Shown here piece by piece: positions 16,425 through 24,992 of a stretch of DNA of 64,000 bases. Under the pieces are notes generated by a model. That model saw nothing but the letters and a program-made list of their open reading frames with translations. It made no database searches and was not told the origin of the DNA. The number at the start of each line of letters is the position of its first letter. Position 1 is the first letter of the stretch. The stretch comes from Rodentibacter abscessus. Its GTDB lineage: Bacteria > Pseudomonadota > Gammaproteobacteria > Enterobacterales > Pasteurellaceae. Position numbers and translations under genes: made by a program. The stretch spans positions 248,001-312,000 of the forward strand of contig NZ_AP038785.1 in the NCBI RefSeq assembly GCF_047160095.1, in the 5' to 3' direction.

Positions 16425-17363
16425 TCACTCTAAAACGGATAAGCCGGGTAAGGTTGAAAAACTTTGCGATTTAACCGTTTGATAAAAATCCTCTAAATAA
16501 GCAATGCCTTCATCTTCCTTACGAATCGCTGCGTACAAATTACTATATAGTCCTTCAGGTGTTACTTTTCTCGCCACGACATAGCTTTTTTCTAAATAGG
16601 GCAATGCAGCCCAGTAAGGCACTGTTGCTATTCCTCGACGGCTAGCAACCAACTGAATCATCGCAATAGTCAGCTCCGTTGTACGGCGTACAGGATTGAT
16701 GCCTTTTGGCTTTAATACTTTACGCAGTAAATCCAACATATCGTCCGGTACAGGATAAGTCACCCAAGTTTCATCCGCAAAATCTTCTGCCTCCCAAATT
16801 TCTTTAGCTGCTAACGGATGATCTTTTGAGCAAATTCCCACCATTTCATAAGAAAAAAGCGGTTTAAAAAGCACGTCATCATTAGCCTCAATTTCAGATA
16901 CAATCACACTATCAGCTCGATGAGAAAGCAATAATCCGATCGGATCCGTATGAAAACCGGATACAATATCCAATTCAACTAAAGGCCAATGCTCCCGAAA
17001 TTCATCCATTGCCGGCATTAACCAATCAAAACAAGTGTGGCACTCCACTGCAATACGCAATTGTCCGGCATCGCCATGTTTTACCCGAATCAAATCCCGC
17101 TCTGCATCAATAACTTTGGGTATCACTTCATTTGCAAGACGAATCAGACGCTCTCCCGCAGTGGTAAAGCATAAGGGATTACTTTTACGCTCGAATAAAG
17201 GCAAGCCAAATTGCTCTTCAATTAACTTTATTTGATGAGAAAGTGCAGATTGAGTGAGATAAACCCGTTTAGCAGCAGCGGAAACACTGCCTGTTTCTTT
17301 TAAGGCAAGGAGCGTTTTAAGATGTCGAATCTCAAGAAATGTGGGTTTCATTAGAAAAAACAT
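16425..17363 (-). CDS. metR: LysR-family regulator, MetR-like
   Basis: A 312-residue LysR-type regulator. The N-terminal winged helix (EIRHLKTLLALKETGSVSAA...TQSALSHQI) and the effector domain motif ECHTCFDWLMPAMDEF closely follow E. coli MetR (ECHSCIQWLTPAL...), the homocysteine-responsive activator of methionine genes. The start is uncertain: ATGs at 17363 and 17351 both lack a strong ribosome-binding site. A short upstream frame with a good site overlaps it (17332-17388). It is divergent from the TAXI-TRAP genes and lies just upstream of azlCD. Confidence 0.82.
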   Translation of the reverse strand: MFFLMKPTFLEIRHLKTLLALKETGSVSAAAKRVYLTQSALSHQIKLIEEQFGLPLFERKSNPLCFTTAGERLIRLANEVIPKVIDAERDLIRVKHGDAGQLRIAVECHTCFDWLMPAMDEFREHWPLVELDIVSGFHTDPIGLLLSHRADSVIVSEIEANDDVLFKPLFSYEMVGICSKDHPLAAKEIWEAEDFADETWVTYPVPDDMLDLLRKVLKPKGINPVRRTTELTIAMIQLVASRRGIATVPYWAALPYLEKSYVVARKVTPEGLYSNLYAAIRKEDEGIAYLEDFYQTVKSQSFSTLPGLSVLE

Positions 17364-17388
17364 AAGAATTGAAAAATAAATGCGCCAT
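17332..17388 (-). CDS. Possible 18-residue leader peptide overlapping metR
   Basis: An ATG at 17388 has GGAG 6 bases upstream, better placed than either metR start. It encodes MAHLFFNSYVFSNETHIS and ends inside metR. It could couple or tune metR translation, or be chance. Confidence 0.25.
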   Translation of the reverse strand: MAHLFFNSYVFSNETHIS

Positions 17389-17422
17389 ATGATACTCCAA
17401 AATGAAAAAAATTAAAGTAAGA

Positions 17423-17452
17423 AGCCCGCTCTATCAAAGATAGAAAAGGGCT
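17423..17452 (-). promoter_or_regulatory. Hairpin in the metR upstream region
   Basis: An imperfect stem AGCCC..TCTATC / GATAGA..GGGCT, followed on the minus strand by a T-rich stretch (CTTTAATTTTTTT). It could be an attenuator in the metR leader or a terminator for reverse transcripts. Confidence 0.35.
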
Positions 17453-17660
17453 AATAAAAACAATATGTAACGAAAAATACAAAGGATCTAAGTTTCAGAT
17501 TAATACACTCATACCTCATTAAAAACATCATTATGTTAAAAAAATGTGAAATAGCTCATATTTTCAAAAGAAAACGATTGCGTCTCCTAAAAAACCAGTA
17601 TATTTTGTGAAAGTTGCATCACAACATCCCAAAAGTTTCTACTAATAAGAGGGCTTATCT

Positions 17661-18635
17661 ATGAAAACTATCTCAAAAAAATATTCCGCTTTTTCTCTTG
17701 CAGCAGTATTAGCAATGGGGGCAGTATCTGCACAGGCTGCAGAAAAATTTGTCACTATCGGTACTGGTGGACAAACAGGGGTTTATTATGTTGTTGGACA
17801 ATCTATTTGTCAGCTGGTTAATCGTGATACGGCAAAAACACAAATTAAATGTAATGCCCCCTCAACAGGCGCATCAGTTGCGAATTTAAACGCAATCGCC
17901 GCTAATCAAATGGAAATGGGGATTGCACAATCCGATTGGCAATATCACGCTTATAACGGCACAAGTTCTTTTGAAGGTAAGAAGAACGATAAACTTCGCG
18001 CAATTTTTTCTATTCACCCCGAGCCGTTTACCCTGATGGCTCGTGACGATTCTGCGATTCAACAATTTGATGATTTAAAAGGCAAACGGGTAAATGTCGG
18101 TGATCCCGGCTCCGGTACGCGTGCCACAATGAATGTCATTTTGGCGGCAAAAGGTTGGTCTGATAAAGAATTTAAAGTCGCTTCTGAATTAAAACCGTCA
18201 GAAATGGCCTCGGTAATGTGTGATAACAATTTAGATGCGATTACTTATAACGTCGGTCATCCAAACGGTGCATTAAAAGAAGCTGCCGCCTCCTGTAATG
18301 CTCATCTCGTTCCAATTACAGGTGCGGAAATTGATAAATTGGTTGCCGATAATCCTTATTACGCCAAAGCAACGATTCCGGGCGGATTATATAAAGGAAC
18401 GGATAATCCGGTAGAAACCTTTGGAGTTTATGCAACTTTAGTTACCTCCGCCGATGTTGATGCAGACAGTGTTTATGCCGTAGTGAAAGCGGTATTCGAT
18501 AATTTCGATCGCTTCAAACGATTACATCCGGCGTTCGCTAACTTAAAAGAAGATGAGATGATCAAAAATGCCTTGTCTGCGCCTTTGCATGAGGGAGCAA
18601 TTCGTTATTATAAAGAGCGGGGTTGGTTAAAATAA
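17661..18635 (+). CDS. TAXI-family TRAP transporter substrate-binding protein
   Basis: A 324-residue periplasmic protein with a signal peptide ending near AQA-A (26/27). The N-terminal FVTIGTGGQTGVYYVVGQSICQLV is the TAXI signature that distinguishes this class from DctP-type proteins, and GDPGSGTRATMNVILAAKGW is the second family hallmark. It delivers an organic-acid or amino-acid-like solute to the fused permease 83 bases downstream. The substrate cannot be told from sequence; characterised TAXI proteins bind glutamate-like or dicarboxylate ligands. Confidence 0.92.
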   Translation: MKTISKKYSAFSLAAVLAMGAVSAQAAEKFVTIGTGGQTGVYYVVGQSICQLVNRDTAKTQIKCNAPSTGASVANLNAIAANQMEMGIAQSDWQYHAYNGTSSFEGKKNDKLRAIFSIHPEPFTLMARDDSAIQQFDDLKGKRVNVGDPGSGTRATMNVILAAKGWSDKEFKVASELKPSEMASVMCDNNLDAITYNVGHPNGALKEAAASCNAHLVPITGAEIDKLVADNPYYAKATIPGGLYKGTDNPVETFGVYATLVTSADVDADSVYAVVKAVFDNFDRFKRLHPAFANLKEDEMIKNALSAPLHEGAIRYYKERGWLK

Positions 18636-18654
18636 TCCGTTTTATTTAGTATTT

Positions 18655-18677
18655 AGGCAGGCTATTCCCTGCCTTTT
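18655..18677 (+). terminator. Attenuator-like hairpin between binding protein and permease
   Basis: Stem AGGCAGG / CCTGCCT followed by TTTTT, located 20 bases after the binding-protein stop. Partial termination here would give more binding protein than permease. Confidence 0.65.
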
Positions 18678-18718
18678 TCAGTTTACCGACTAATATTTTA
18701 TTTTCGGAGGGTTTTATT

Positions 18719-21358
18719 ATGTCACTAAAATCTGAAAAAATAGATTATGACGATCTGCAAGATATGGTGGCATCGAATGATGCAGGTGGACGAAATCCCA
18801 AAGGTTTTACAAAAAAATTGATTATAATTACCGCCATTTTATGGTCTGTATTCCAGCTTTATTACACTTCACCTTTCCCATTTTGGTTACAAGAGATCAT
18901 TCGAACTTGGGGCTGGGAATTAAATGTCGTCATTGATGACACCAAAGCCCGCTCAATTCACTTGGCTTTTGCGCTATTTCTCGCTTATTTGGCATTCCCC
19001 GCCTTCGCCAATTCGCCCAAGCAAAGAGTTCCTTATCATGATTGGCTATTTGCATTATTAGGCGCATTTTTAGGAACTTATTATATTTTCTTCTATGAAA
19101 GTCTGGTTACCCGCTTTGGTGCGCCCAATACGCAAGATATTATTGCCGGTTGCTTAGGCGTATTGCTATTACTTGAGGCCTGTCGTAGAAGTCTTGGATT
19201 ACCATTAGTTATTATTGCCTCGGTATTCTTGTTATATAACTATTTCGGTCAGTTTCTGCCTACCAATTGGATTATCAGCCATCGCTCAGGTTCACTATCG
19301 CAAATGGTTAATCAACAATGGATAACTACCGAAGGAGTATTCGGTGTAGCCTTGGGGGTGTCAACCAAATATGTATTTTTATTTGTTCTATTCGGTGCAT
19401 TGCTAGATAAAGCCGGTGCCGGCAACTATTTCATTAAAACCGCTTTCGCCTATTTAGGGCATTTACGTGGCGGCCCGGCTAAAGCGGCGGTCGTTTCTTC
19501 CGGTTTAACCGGATTGATTTCCGGTTCTTCTATTGCCAATGTCGTTACTACCGGTACTTTTACCATTCCTATGATGAAACGGGTCGGTTTTTCTGCTGAA
19601 AAAGCCGGTGCGGTTGAAGTTGCCTCATCGGTAAACGGACAAATTATGCCTCCGGTCATGGGGGCTGCCGCATTTTTAATGATTGAATATGTCAATATGC
19701 CATATAGCCAACTCATTACTCATGCCGCATTACCCGCTTTAATTTCTTATATCGCCCTAGTTTATATCGTACACTTAGAAGCCTTAAAAATGAATCTAAA
19801 AGGCTTACCTCGCACAGACCAACCCGGTCCTATTTTAATTATTTTATTGAAAATAATGACCGCACTTTTGGTGGTTATCGGGTTAAGTCTTGCAACTCAT
19901 TTGGGGTTGGGTTGGATAAAAATCATCACGCCCGATTACGCCTTCCTTATCGTCTGCTTATTACTCAGCGTCATTTATTTATTATTAATCCGTCGTGTCG
20001 CTGCATTTCCCGATTTGGAAATTGATGATCCCAATGCGCCAATTGTTCAACTCCCTTCCGCCAAACCAACCGTCAATGCCGGTTTACATTTTTTAATTCC
20101 GGTTATTATACTCATTTGGTGTTTAATGGTGGAAATGCTCTCTCCCGGATTATCCGCATTTTGGGGAACAATTGCACTAGCGGTAATTTTGGTAACTCAA
20201 AAACCGTTATTGCATTATTTCCGTAACCAACCGGTAAAAAAATCCCAATTTATTGAAGGTTTCAATGCGTTGATACAAGGTTTAGAAACCGGAGCCAGAA
20301 ATATGATTGGCATCGGAATCGCTACCGCAACCGCCGGTATTATCGTGGGCGTGGTTTCTCTAACCGGATTCGGTGTTCAACTATCCGGTATTATTGAAGC
20401 ATTATCAATGGGTAACATCGTGCTTATGCTGATTTTGGTTGCCGTGTTCAGCCTCATTTTAGGAATGGGTTTACCGACTACCGCCAACTACATTGTGGTC
20501 TCATCATTAATGGCATTGGTCATTGTTGAAGTGGGAAAACAAAACGGTTTAATCGTTCCATTGATTGCGGTGCATTTATTCGTGTTTTATTTCGGTATTA
20601 TGGCAGATGTGACACCACCTGTCGGATTAGCCTCTTTTGCCGCCGCAGCGGTATCCGGCGGAAATCCGATAAAAACAGGTATGGTGGCATTTTTTTATAG
20701 TCTAAGAACAGCTATCTTACCGTTCCTCTTTATTTTTAATACCGATTTATTATTGATTGATGTTAGTTGGGCAAAAGGGACATTGGTTGCTATCGTATCA
20801 ACCTTAGCTATACTGGCATTTACTGCCGCGACAATGAATCACTTTTTAATAAAAAATAAATGGTGGGAAACCTTGTTACTCATTCTAGGTGCATTCATCG
20901 TTTTCCGTCCCGGTTTTTTTATGGAATATATTTCACCGACTTCACGCCATATTGAACCGATACACTTGGAACAAGAATTAGAGAAAACGCCTGTCGGACA
21001 AAATATTCTCCTTAAAGTATCCGGTACCAACCCTTATGGCAAAGAAATTGCATTTTATTCGCAACTCTCAGTGCCTGAAGGAGAAAATAGTGAACAACGT
21101 TTACAAAAACTAGGATTAACGCTACTAAATACACAAGAAAAAATTGAAATAGAAGGAAAACAAATTGATAAAATCATCATTGATATGGTTGAAGTAGATT
21201 CCCTTGCAGCAAAAGCCGGTTTAAATTGGGATCAAACCATTATCGACGTATCCCTACCTATGGTTTCTTTAGCAAAAGAATGGATGTTTATACCGGGCTT
21301 ATTAATTATTGCTATTGTCGGCTGGAATCAACGTCGCCGAAAAAAACATACACATTAA
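18719..21358 (+). CDS. TRAP transporter fused 4TM/12TM permease
   Basis: An 879-residue inner-membrane protein joining the small (DctQ-like) and large (DctM-like) TRAP subunits, as usual for TAXI systems. Many hydrophobic segments span about 30-720; the large-subunit signature appears as SGSSIANVVTTGTFTIPMMKR and GMGLPTTANYIV, with ADVTPPVGLASFAAAA. After about residue 740 a largely soluble segment, matching the DUF3394-type C-terminal extension of such permeases, lies between two final membrane spans. GGAGG precedes the ATG. It is sodium-coupled by analogy. Confidence 0.93.
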   Translation: MSLKSEKIDYDDLQDMVASNDAGGRNPKGFTKKLIIITAILWSVFQLYYTSPFPFWLQEIIRTWGWELNVVIDDTKARSIHLAFALFLAYLAFPAFANSPKQRVPYHDWLFALLGAFLGTYYIFFYESLVTRFGAPNTQDIIAGCLGVLLLLEACRRSLGLPLVIIASVFLLYNYFGQFLPTNWIISHRSGSLSQMVNQQWITTEGVFGVALGVSTKYVFLFVLFGALLDKAGAGNYFIKTAFAYLGHLRGGPAKAAVVSSGLTGLISGSSIANVVTTGTFTIPMMKRVGFSAEKAGAVEVASSVNGQIMPPVMGAAAFLMIEYVNMPYSQLITHAALPALISYIALVYIVHLEALKMNLKGLPRTDQPGPILIILLKIMTALLVVIGLSLATHLGLGWIKIITPDYAFLIVCLLLSVIYLLLIRRVAAFPDLEIDDPNAPIVQLPSAKPTVNAGLHFLIPVIILIWCLMVEMLSPGLSAFWGTIALAVILVTQKPLLHYFRNQPVKKSQFIEGFNALIQGLETGARNMIGIGIATATAGIIVGVVSLTGFGVQLSGIIEALSMGNIVLMLILVAVFSLILGMGLPTTANYIVVSSLMALVIVEVGKQNGLIVPLIAVHLFVFYFGIMADVTPPVGLASFAAAAVSGGNPIKTGMVAFFYSLRTAILPFLFIFNTDLLLIDVSWAKGTLVAIVSTLAILAFTAATMNHFLIKNKWWETLLLILGAFIVFRPGFFMEYISPTSRHIEPIHLEQELEKTPVGQNILLKVSGTNPYGKEIAFYSQLSVPEGENSEQRLQKLGLTLLNTQEKIEIEGKQIDKIIIDMVEVDSLAAKAGLNWDQTIIDVSLPMVSLAKEWMFIPGLLIIAIVGWNQRRRKKHTH

Positions 21359-21437
21359 TACCCTATAAAAGTGCGGTCGGTTTTTCGGTTATTTTTAATC
21401 TTTGAAACTACCGCACACAAACAAAAAGGACAAAATT

Positions 21438-21863
21438 ATGTATAACAAATTGTTGTTAGCGATTGATCTCAACAACCCTAAAGGATCACAATTTGTCATT
21501 GAAAATGCCTTACGTCTCACCGCCCAAATACAGGATCCCGTATTTCGGGTGGTAACGATTGTAGAACCCGTTGATGACAGTTTTATCTCTGCATTTTTAC
21601 CTAAAAACTTTGATAAATCCGTCATTGAAGAAGTAAATAAGGCACTACACGAATTTACCCAAAAATATTTTCCACCTAACGCCAAAGTTCAACACATTGT
21701 CGCTCACGGCACGGTTTACGAAGAACTTAACCGTATTGCTGATGAAAAAGATGTTGATTTAATCCTTATGCTCGCCAGTAGCAAACCTAACGCAAAAGGA
21801 TTAAGCAACAACACAAGAAGGGTAGCAAAATACGGCAGTAAACCGGTTTTAATTCTAAAATAA
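21438..21863 (+). CDS. UspA-family protein linked to the TRAP transporter
   Basis: A 141-residue universal stress protein fold: N-terminal MYNKLLLAIDLNNPKGSQFVIENAL and the mid-protein HGTVYEELNRIADEKDVDLILMLAS. The C-terminal glycine motif of ATP-binding members (G-x2-G-x9-GS/T) is not intact: only a late YGSKPV remains. The start at 21438 has AAAGGA upstream; the frame extends to 21402 without a site. UspA proteins next to TRAP genes are known (TeaD with TeaABC in Halomonas regulates uptake), so a regulatory role for this transporter is likely. An uptake signal lies at 21369-21377. Confidence 0.88.
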   Translation: MYNKLLLAIDLNNPKGSQFVIENALRLTAQIQDPVFRVVTIVEPVDDSFISAFLPKNFDKSVIEEVNKALHEFTQKYFPPNAKVQHIVAHGTVYEELNRIADEKDVDLILMLASSKPNAKGLSNNTRRVAKYGSKPVLILK

Positions 21864-21941
21864 AAAAAGTTCCCGTTCGACAAATGATCTGCCCCCCAAA
21901 AGTTGGACGAAATAAACCAACTCAGTCAGGGGTAGATTTTT

Positions 21942-22460
21942 ATGACCAAATACAATCAAACATTCAAACAACAAGCCATCGATTTTTATCTTGAAAATCA
22001 CTTAGATGTTTCACCTACAAAAAAACAATTTTAACTTTCCGACACCACCTTAAGACGTTGGATTGCCCAATATCAACATTCAGGCAATGCAGGGGGGGGG
22101 CGTATTGCACCGCAAACGCATTTACGCCGCTGAATTTAAATATCAAGTCATTCTTGCCGTTCAAAAAAGGGATTTCTCTGTAAGGTAAGCGACCGTCCAT
22201 TTCGGCATAAGTAATTCAGGTCTTATCAGCCAATGGTTGAAAGCCTTTTGAAAAAGACGGTATAAACGGTTTACACCCCAAACCGAAAGGAAGACCGACA
22301 ATGTCCCCGAAAAAATCAAAATACGCCAAAATGCCTCCACCGAAGAAGACCGTTTACGGCTACGGATTTTAGAGCTTGAAGCGGAGGTGGCATTTCTAAA
22401 AAAGTTGGACGAAGTGATACGGGCGGAAGAAACCGAACAGCGGCGATTATCCAAAAATTG
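21942..22460 (+). pseudogene. Degenerate orfA of IS copy 3
   Basis: It starts MTKYNQTFKQQAIDFYLENHL like the intact orfA, but residue 31 is a TAA stop (22032-22034), an eight-G run near 22092 shifts the frame, and further stops follow. The coiled-coil region and an A6G motif remain recognisable near 22400. Confidence 0.85.
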
Positions 22461-23030
22461 AGAGCCTCTTTTCCGCTTGACATCTTGCTTTCAGTGACAA
22501 ATTTGCCCCGTAGTGTGTTTTTCTATCATTTAAAGCTCAAAATGGATAAAAATCTCGCGCTTAACGCGGAAATTCGTCGGATTAAATCGAAAAATCCGGA
22601 ATATGGTTATCGCCGTGTGAGTGCATTATTGAAAGGGGTTAATCACAAACGGGTACAAAGATTAATACAACAAATGGGATTGCAAATGAAAAGCAAAAAA
22701 CGAGAAAATACTGTGCTTACCGTGGCAATATTGGCAAAATCGCACCAAACCGCTTACAACGGGATTTTACCGCGACCCGACCGAACGGCTCACGGATATC
22801 ACGGAAATCAAAGCCAAAGACGGCAGTAAGTGCTATGTCTCATCGATATCAGACTGCTTCAACTCAGAGATAATCAGCGTTGCCATCTGCCGTAGCCCGA
22901 ATTGACAACAAGTGGAGACGATGTCACGACAAAGCGATAAGGGAATATATTCGCTATTATAATGAGGAGCGGATACAATTAAAATTAAAGGGTTTGAGCT
23001 CGGTACAATATCGAACTCAAACCCTTTGCT
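22461..23030 (+). pseudogene. Degenerate, internally deleted orfB of IS copy 3
   Basis: The N-terminal part (RASFPLDILLSVTNLPRSVFFYHLK...) is similar to intact orfB. Frameshifts appear after 'KSKKRENTVL', and the central part with the second catalytic Asp and the Glu is deleted, so no transposase can be made. Confidence 0.85.
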
Positions 23031-23087
23031 AAACTGTCTAACTTTTTGGGGTAGATCAAAATGGATGGGGAATTTAACTTTCTGATG

Positions 23088-24842
23088 CTAGAATCCTAGC
23101 GTTTTACCATCTGGATTACGCGGATCGGAGTAACCATAGAATCCCCCATCTCTAGCCTGAATAATTTGTACTCTTCCCATTGGTGCTTTAAGTTTAACCT
23201 TATGACCTTTATCTCTTAGTATAGCTAACGTGTCGGGACTAATTCCTTCTTCAATACGTAATTCATCAGGAAGCCACTGATGATGAACTCTTGGTGAAAC
23301 AATTGCTTCTGCCGGATTCATACCATGATCAACCACGTTAGAAATACTCTGTAAAACTGTTGTGATAATACGTGCGCCACCCGGACTACCTGTAACCAAC
23401 CAAGGTTTATTATCTTTCAAAACTAAGGTTGGTGTCATTGAAGAAAGCGGACGTTTTTTAGCCTCGATCGCATTCGCAGTCCCACCGATTAACCCAAACG
23501 CATTAGCTACGCCAGGTTTTGACGAAAAATCATCCATCTCATTATTAAGTAAAATACCTGTTCCCTCCGCCACAATACCGCTGCCAAAATTTAAATTTAA
23601 GGTGTAGGTTACTGCTACTGCATTACCGTTTTTATCCATAATCGAGTAATGTGTTGTTTGATCGCTTTCATAAGGCTGTGGATTACCCGGCTTAATGTCT
23701 TCCCCTTTGCGAGCCCGATGTTCATCAATATTTTGGCTCAATTCTTTAGCATACGTTTTGGAAATCAATCCGTTAACTGGAATTTTCACAAAATCCGGAT
23801 CACCGAGGTATTCGGCACGGTCAGCATAAGCTAATTTCATTGTTTCAGCTAAATAATGGATCGTTTTCGCACTATTAACACCAAAATCGGTAAGCGGATA
23901 ATTTTCCAACATATTAAAAATTTGCACCAAATGAATACCACCGGAACTTGGAGGAGGCATTGTCACAATTTTATAGCCACGATAGTTACCCTCAATCGGT
24001 TGACGTTCAACAGCCTTATATTGTTTCATATCCTCAAGAGTAATTTCCCCTTGGTGTCTTTCCATCTCACGAACAATTTTTTCGGCAATCTCTCCTTCAT
24101 AAAAAACCGTTGAACCCTTCTTCGCAATAAGTTTCAATGAATTAGCTAAATCTTTTTGTATTAATAATTCCCCGCTCACTAAGGGTCTGTTGCCTTTAAA
24201 GAAGATTTTACGACTGCTTTCCCATTTCCCCAAGATTTCCTGTTCCGTTTTCAGTAAATTGGCAAGAGTATCACTTACTAAAAATCCCTCTTCCGCTAAC
24301 TTAATTGCAGGTTCAATTAATGTTTCAAAAGGTAATGAACCCCATTTTTTCCATGCTAGCTCTAATCCGGATACTGTACCTGGTACACCAACCGCAAAAT
24401 GGGTAAATAAGGATTTACCATCTACGACATTTCCGTTTTTATCTAAATACATATCACGATGAGCACTCAACGGAGCGGTTTCTCTAAAATCAATAGAAAA
24501 ATTACGTTCTGTCTTAGCATCATGCAAAACCATAAAACCGCCACCGCCAATATTACCTGCATTAGGTAGCACAACGGCAAGAGCAAATCCAACAGCCACC
24601 GCAGCATCGACTGCATTTCCACCTTGTTTTAAGATATCAACACCGACTTGAGTCGCCAAAGTCTGCTCTGATGCAACCATTCCATTTTGAGAATAAACAG
24701 GATGAAAAATATCAGTGGAGCTATCATAACGTTCAGCTGCTTTTGATACCTCCAGTAAAGTGTTTGCCAAACTACTCTGAGAAGTCAACGTAGCTATCGC
24801 TAATAATACTGATGCTAAAGTTTTCTTTACATTATGTTGCAT
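23088..24842 (-). CDS. ggt: Gamma-glutamyltransferase precursor
   Basis: Periplasmic enzyme that cleaves or transfers the gamma-glutamyl group of glutathione. The 584-residue precursor has a signal peptide (to about SSLA-N), then a large and a small subunit produced by self-cleavage before Thr 396 in QTTHYSIMD, the catalytic nucleophile. Other conserved parts: PPPSSGG, LSSMTPTLV and GSPGGARI. AGGAG lies 8 bases before the ATG at 24842. It could supply cysteinylglycine and glutamate from host glutathione. IS copy 3 lies just past its 3' end. Confidence 0.95.
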   Translation of the reverse strand: MQHNVKKTLASVLLAIATLTSQSSLANTLLEVSKAAERYDSSTDIFHPVYSQNGMVASEQTLATQVGVDILKQGGNAVDAAVAVGFALAVVLPNAGNIGGGGFMVLHDAKTERNFSIDFRETAPLSAHRDMYLDKNGNVVDGKSLFTHFAVGVPGTVSGLELAWKKWGSLPFETLIEPAIKLAEEGFLVSDTLANLLKTEQEILGKWESSRKIFFKGNRPLVSGELLIQKDLANSLKLIAKKGSTVFYEGEIAEKIVREMERHQGEITLEDMKQYKAVERQPIEGNYRGYKIVTMPPPSSGGIHLVQIFNMLENYPLTDFGVNSAKTIHYLAETMKLAYADRAEYLGDPDFVKIPVNGLISKTYAKELSQNIDEHRARKGEDIKPGNPQPYESDQTTHYSIMDKNGNAVAVTYTLNLNFGSGIVAEGTGILLNNEMDDFSSKPGVANAFGLIGGTANAIEAKKRPLSSMTPTLVLKDNKPWLVTGSPGGARIITTVLQSISNVVDHGMNPAEAIVSPRVHHQWLPDELRIEEGISPDTLAILRDKGHKVKLKAPMGRVQIIQARDGGFYGYSDPRNPDGKTLGF

Positions 24843-24962
24843 AGTTTTTCTCCTACATGTGATCAAATATTAACCATAAAACTATACTTTATTTAGTAAC
24901 AATAAAACAACTAAATTTTAACAAATGCTCCTTAATTTTCAGACTGGCTAGAAATCTAGAAC

Positions 24963-24992
24963 AAAGGGCTAAAAGAAATTAGCCCTTTTTTT
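24963..24992. terminator. Hairpin after the 25-27 kb membrane protein gene
   Basis: Stem AAGGGCTA / TAGCCCTT with an 8-9 base loop. The T-run is best on the plus strand (TTTTTTT); the minus strand has only CTTTGTTCT, so termination of the upstream minus-strand gene may be partial. Confidence 0.6.

Larger units (their letters stand above)
21885..23058 (+). mobile_element. IS150-type insertion sequence, copy 3 (decayed)
   Basis: Same family as copies 1 and 2, in the opposite orientation and 1174 bp long instead of 1417. Left end TGATCTGCCCCCC and right end ...GGGGTAGATCA are both present, with AAA on each side (21882-21884, 23059-23061). It is divergent in sequence and internally deleted late in orfB. 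It lies 21 bases after the uspA stop and 29 bases before the ggt stop, again between convergent genes. The uptake-signal arms are not clear here. Confidence 0.9.

Noticed and set aside
17601..17630. CRP-like dyad TGTGAAAGTTGCATCACA before the TAXI gene
   Set aside because: The half-sites are separated by 8 bases instead of 6, so it does not fit the CRP consensus.
23856..24462. Plus-strand frames within ggt
   Set aside because: They are antisense shadows of a gene with clear catalytic motifs.
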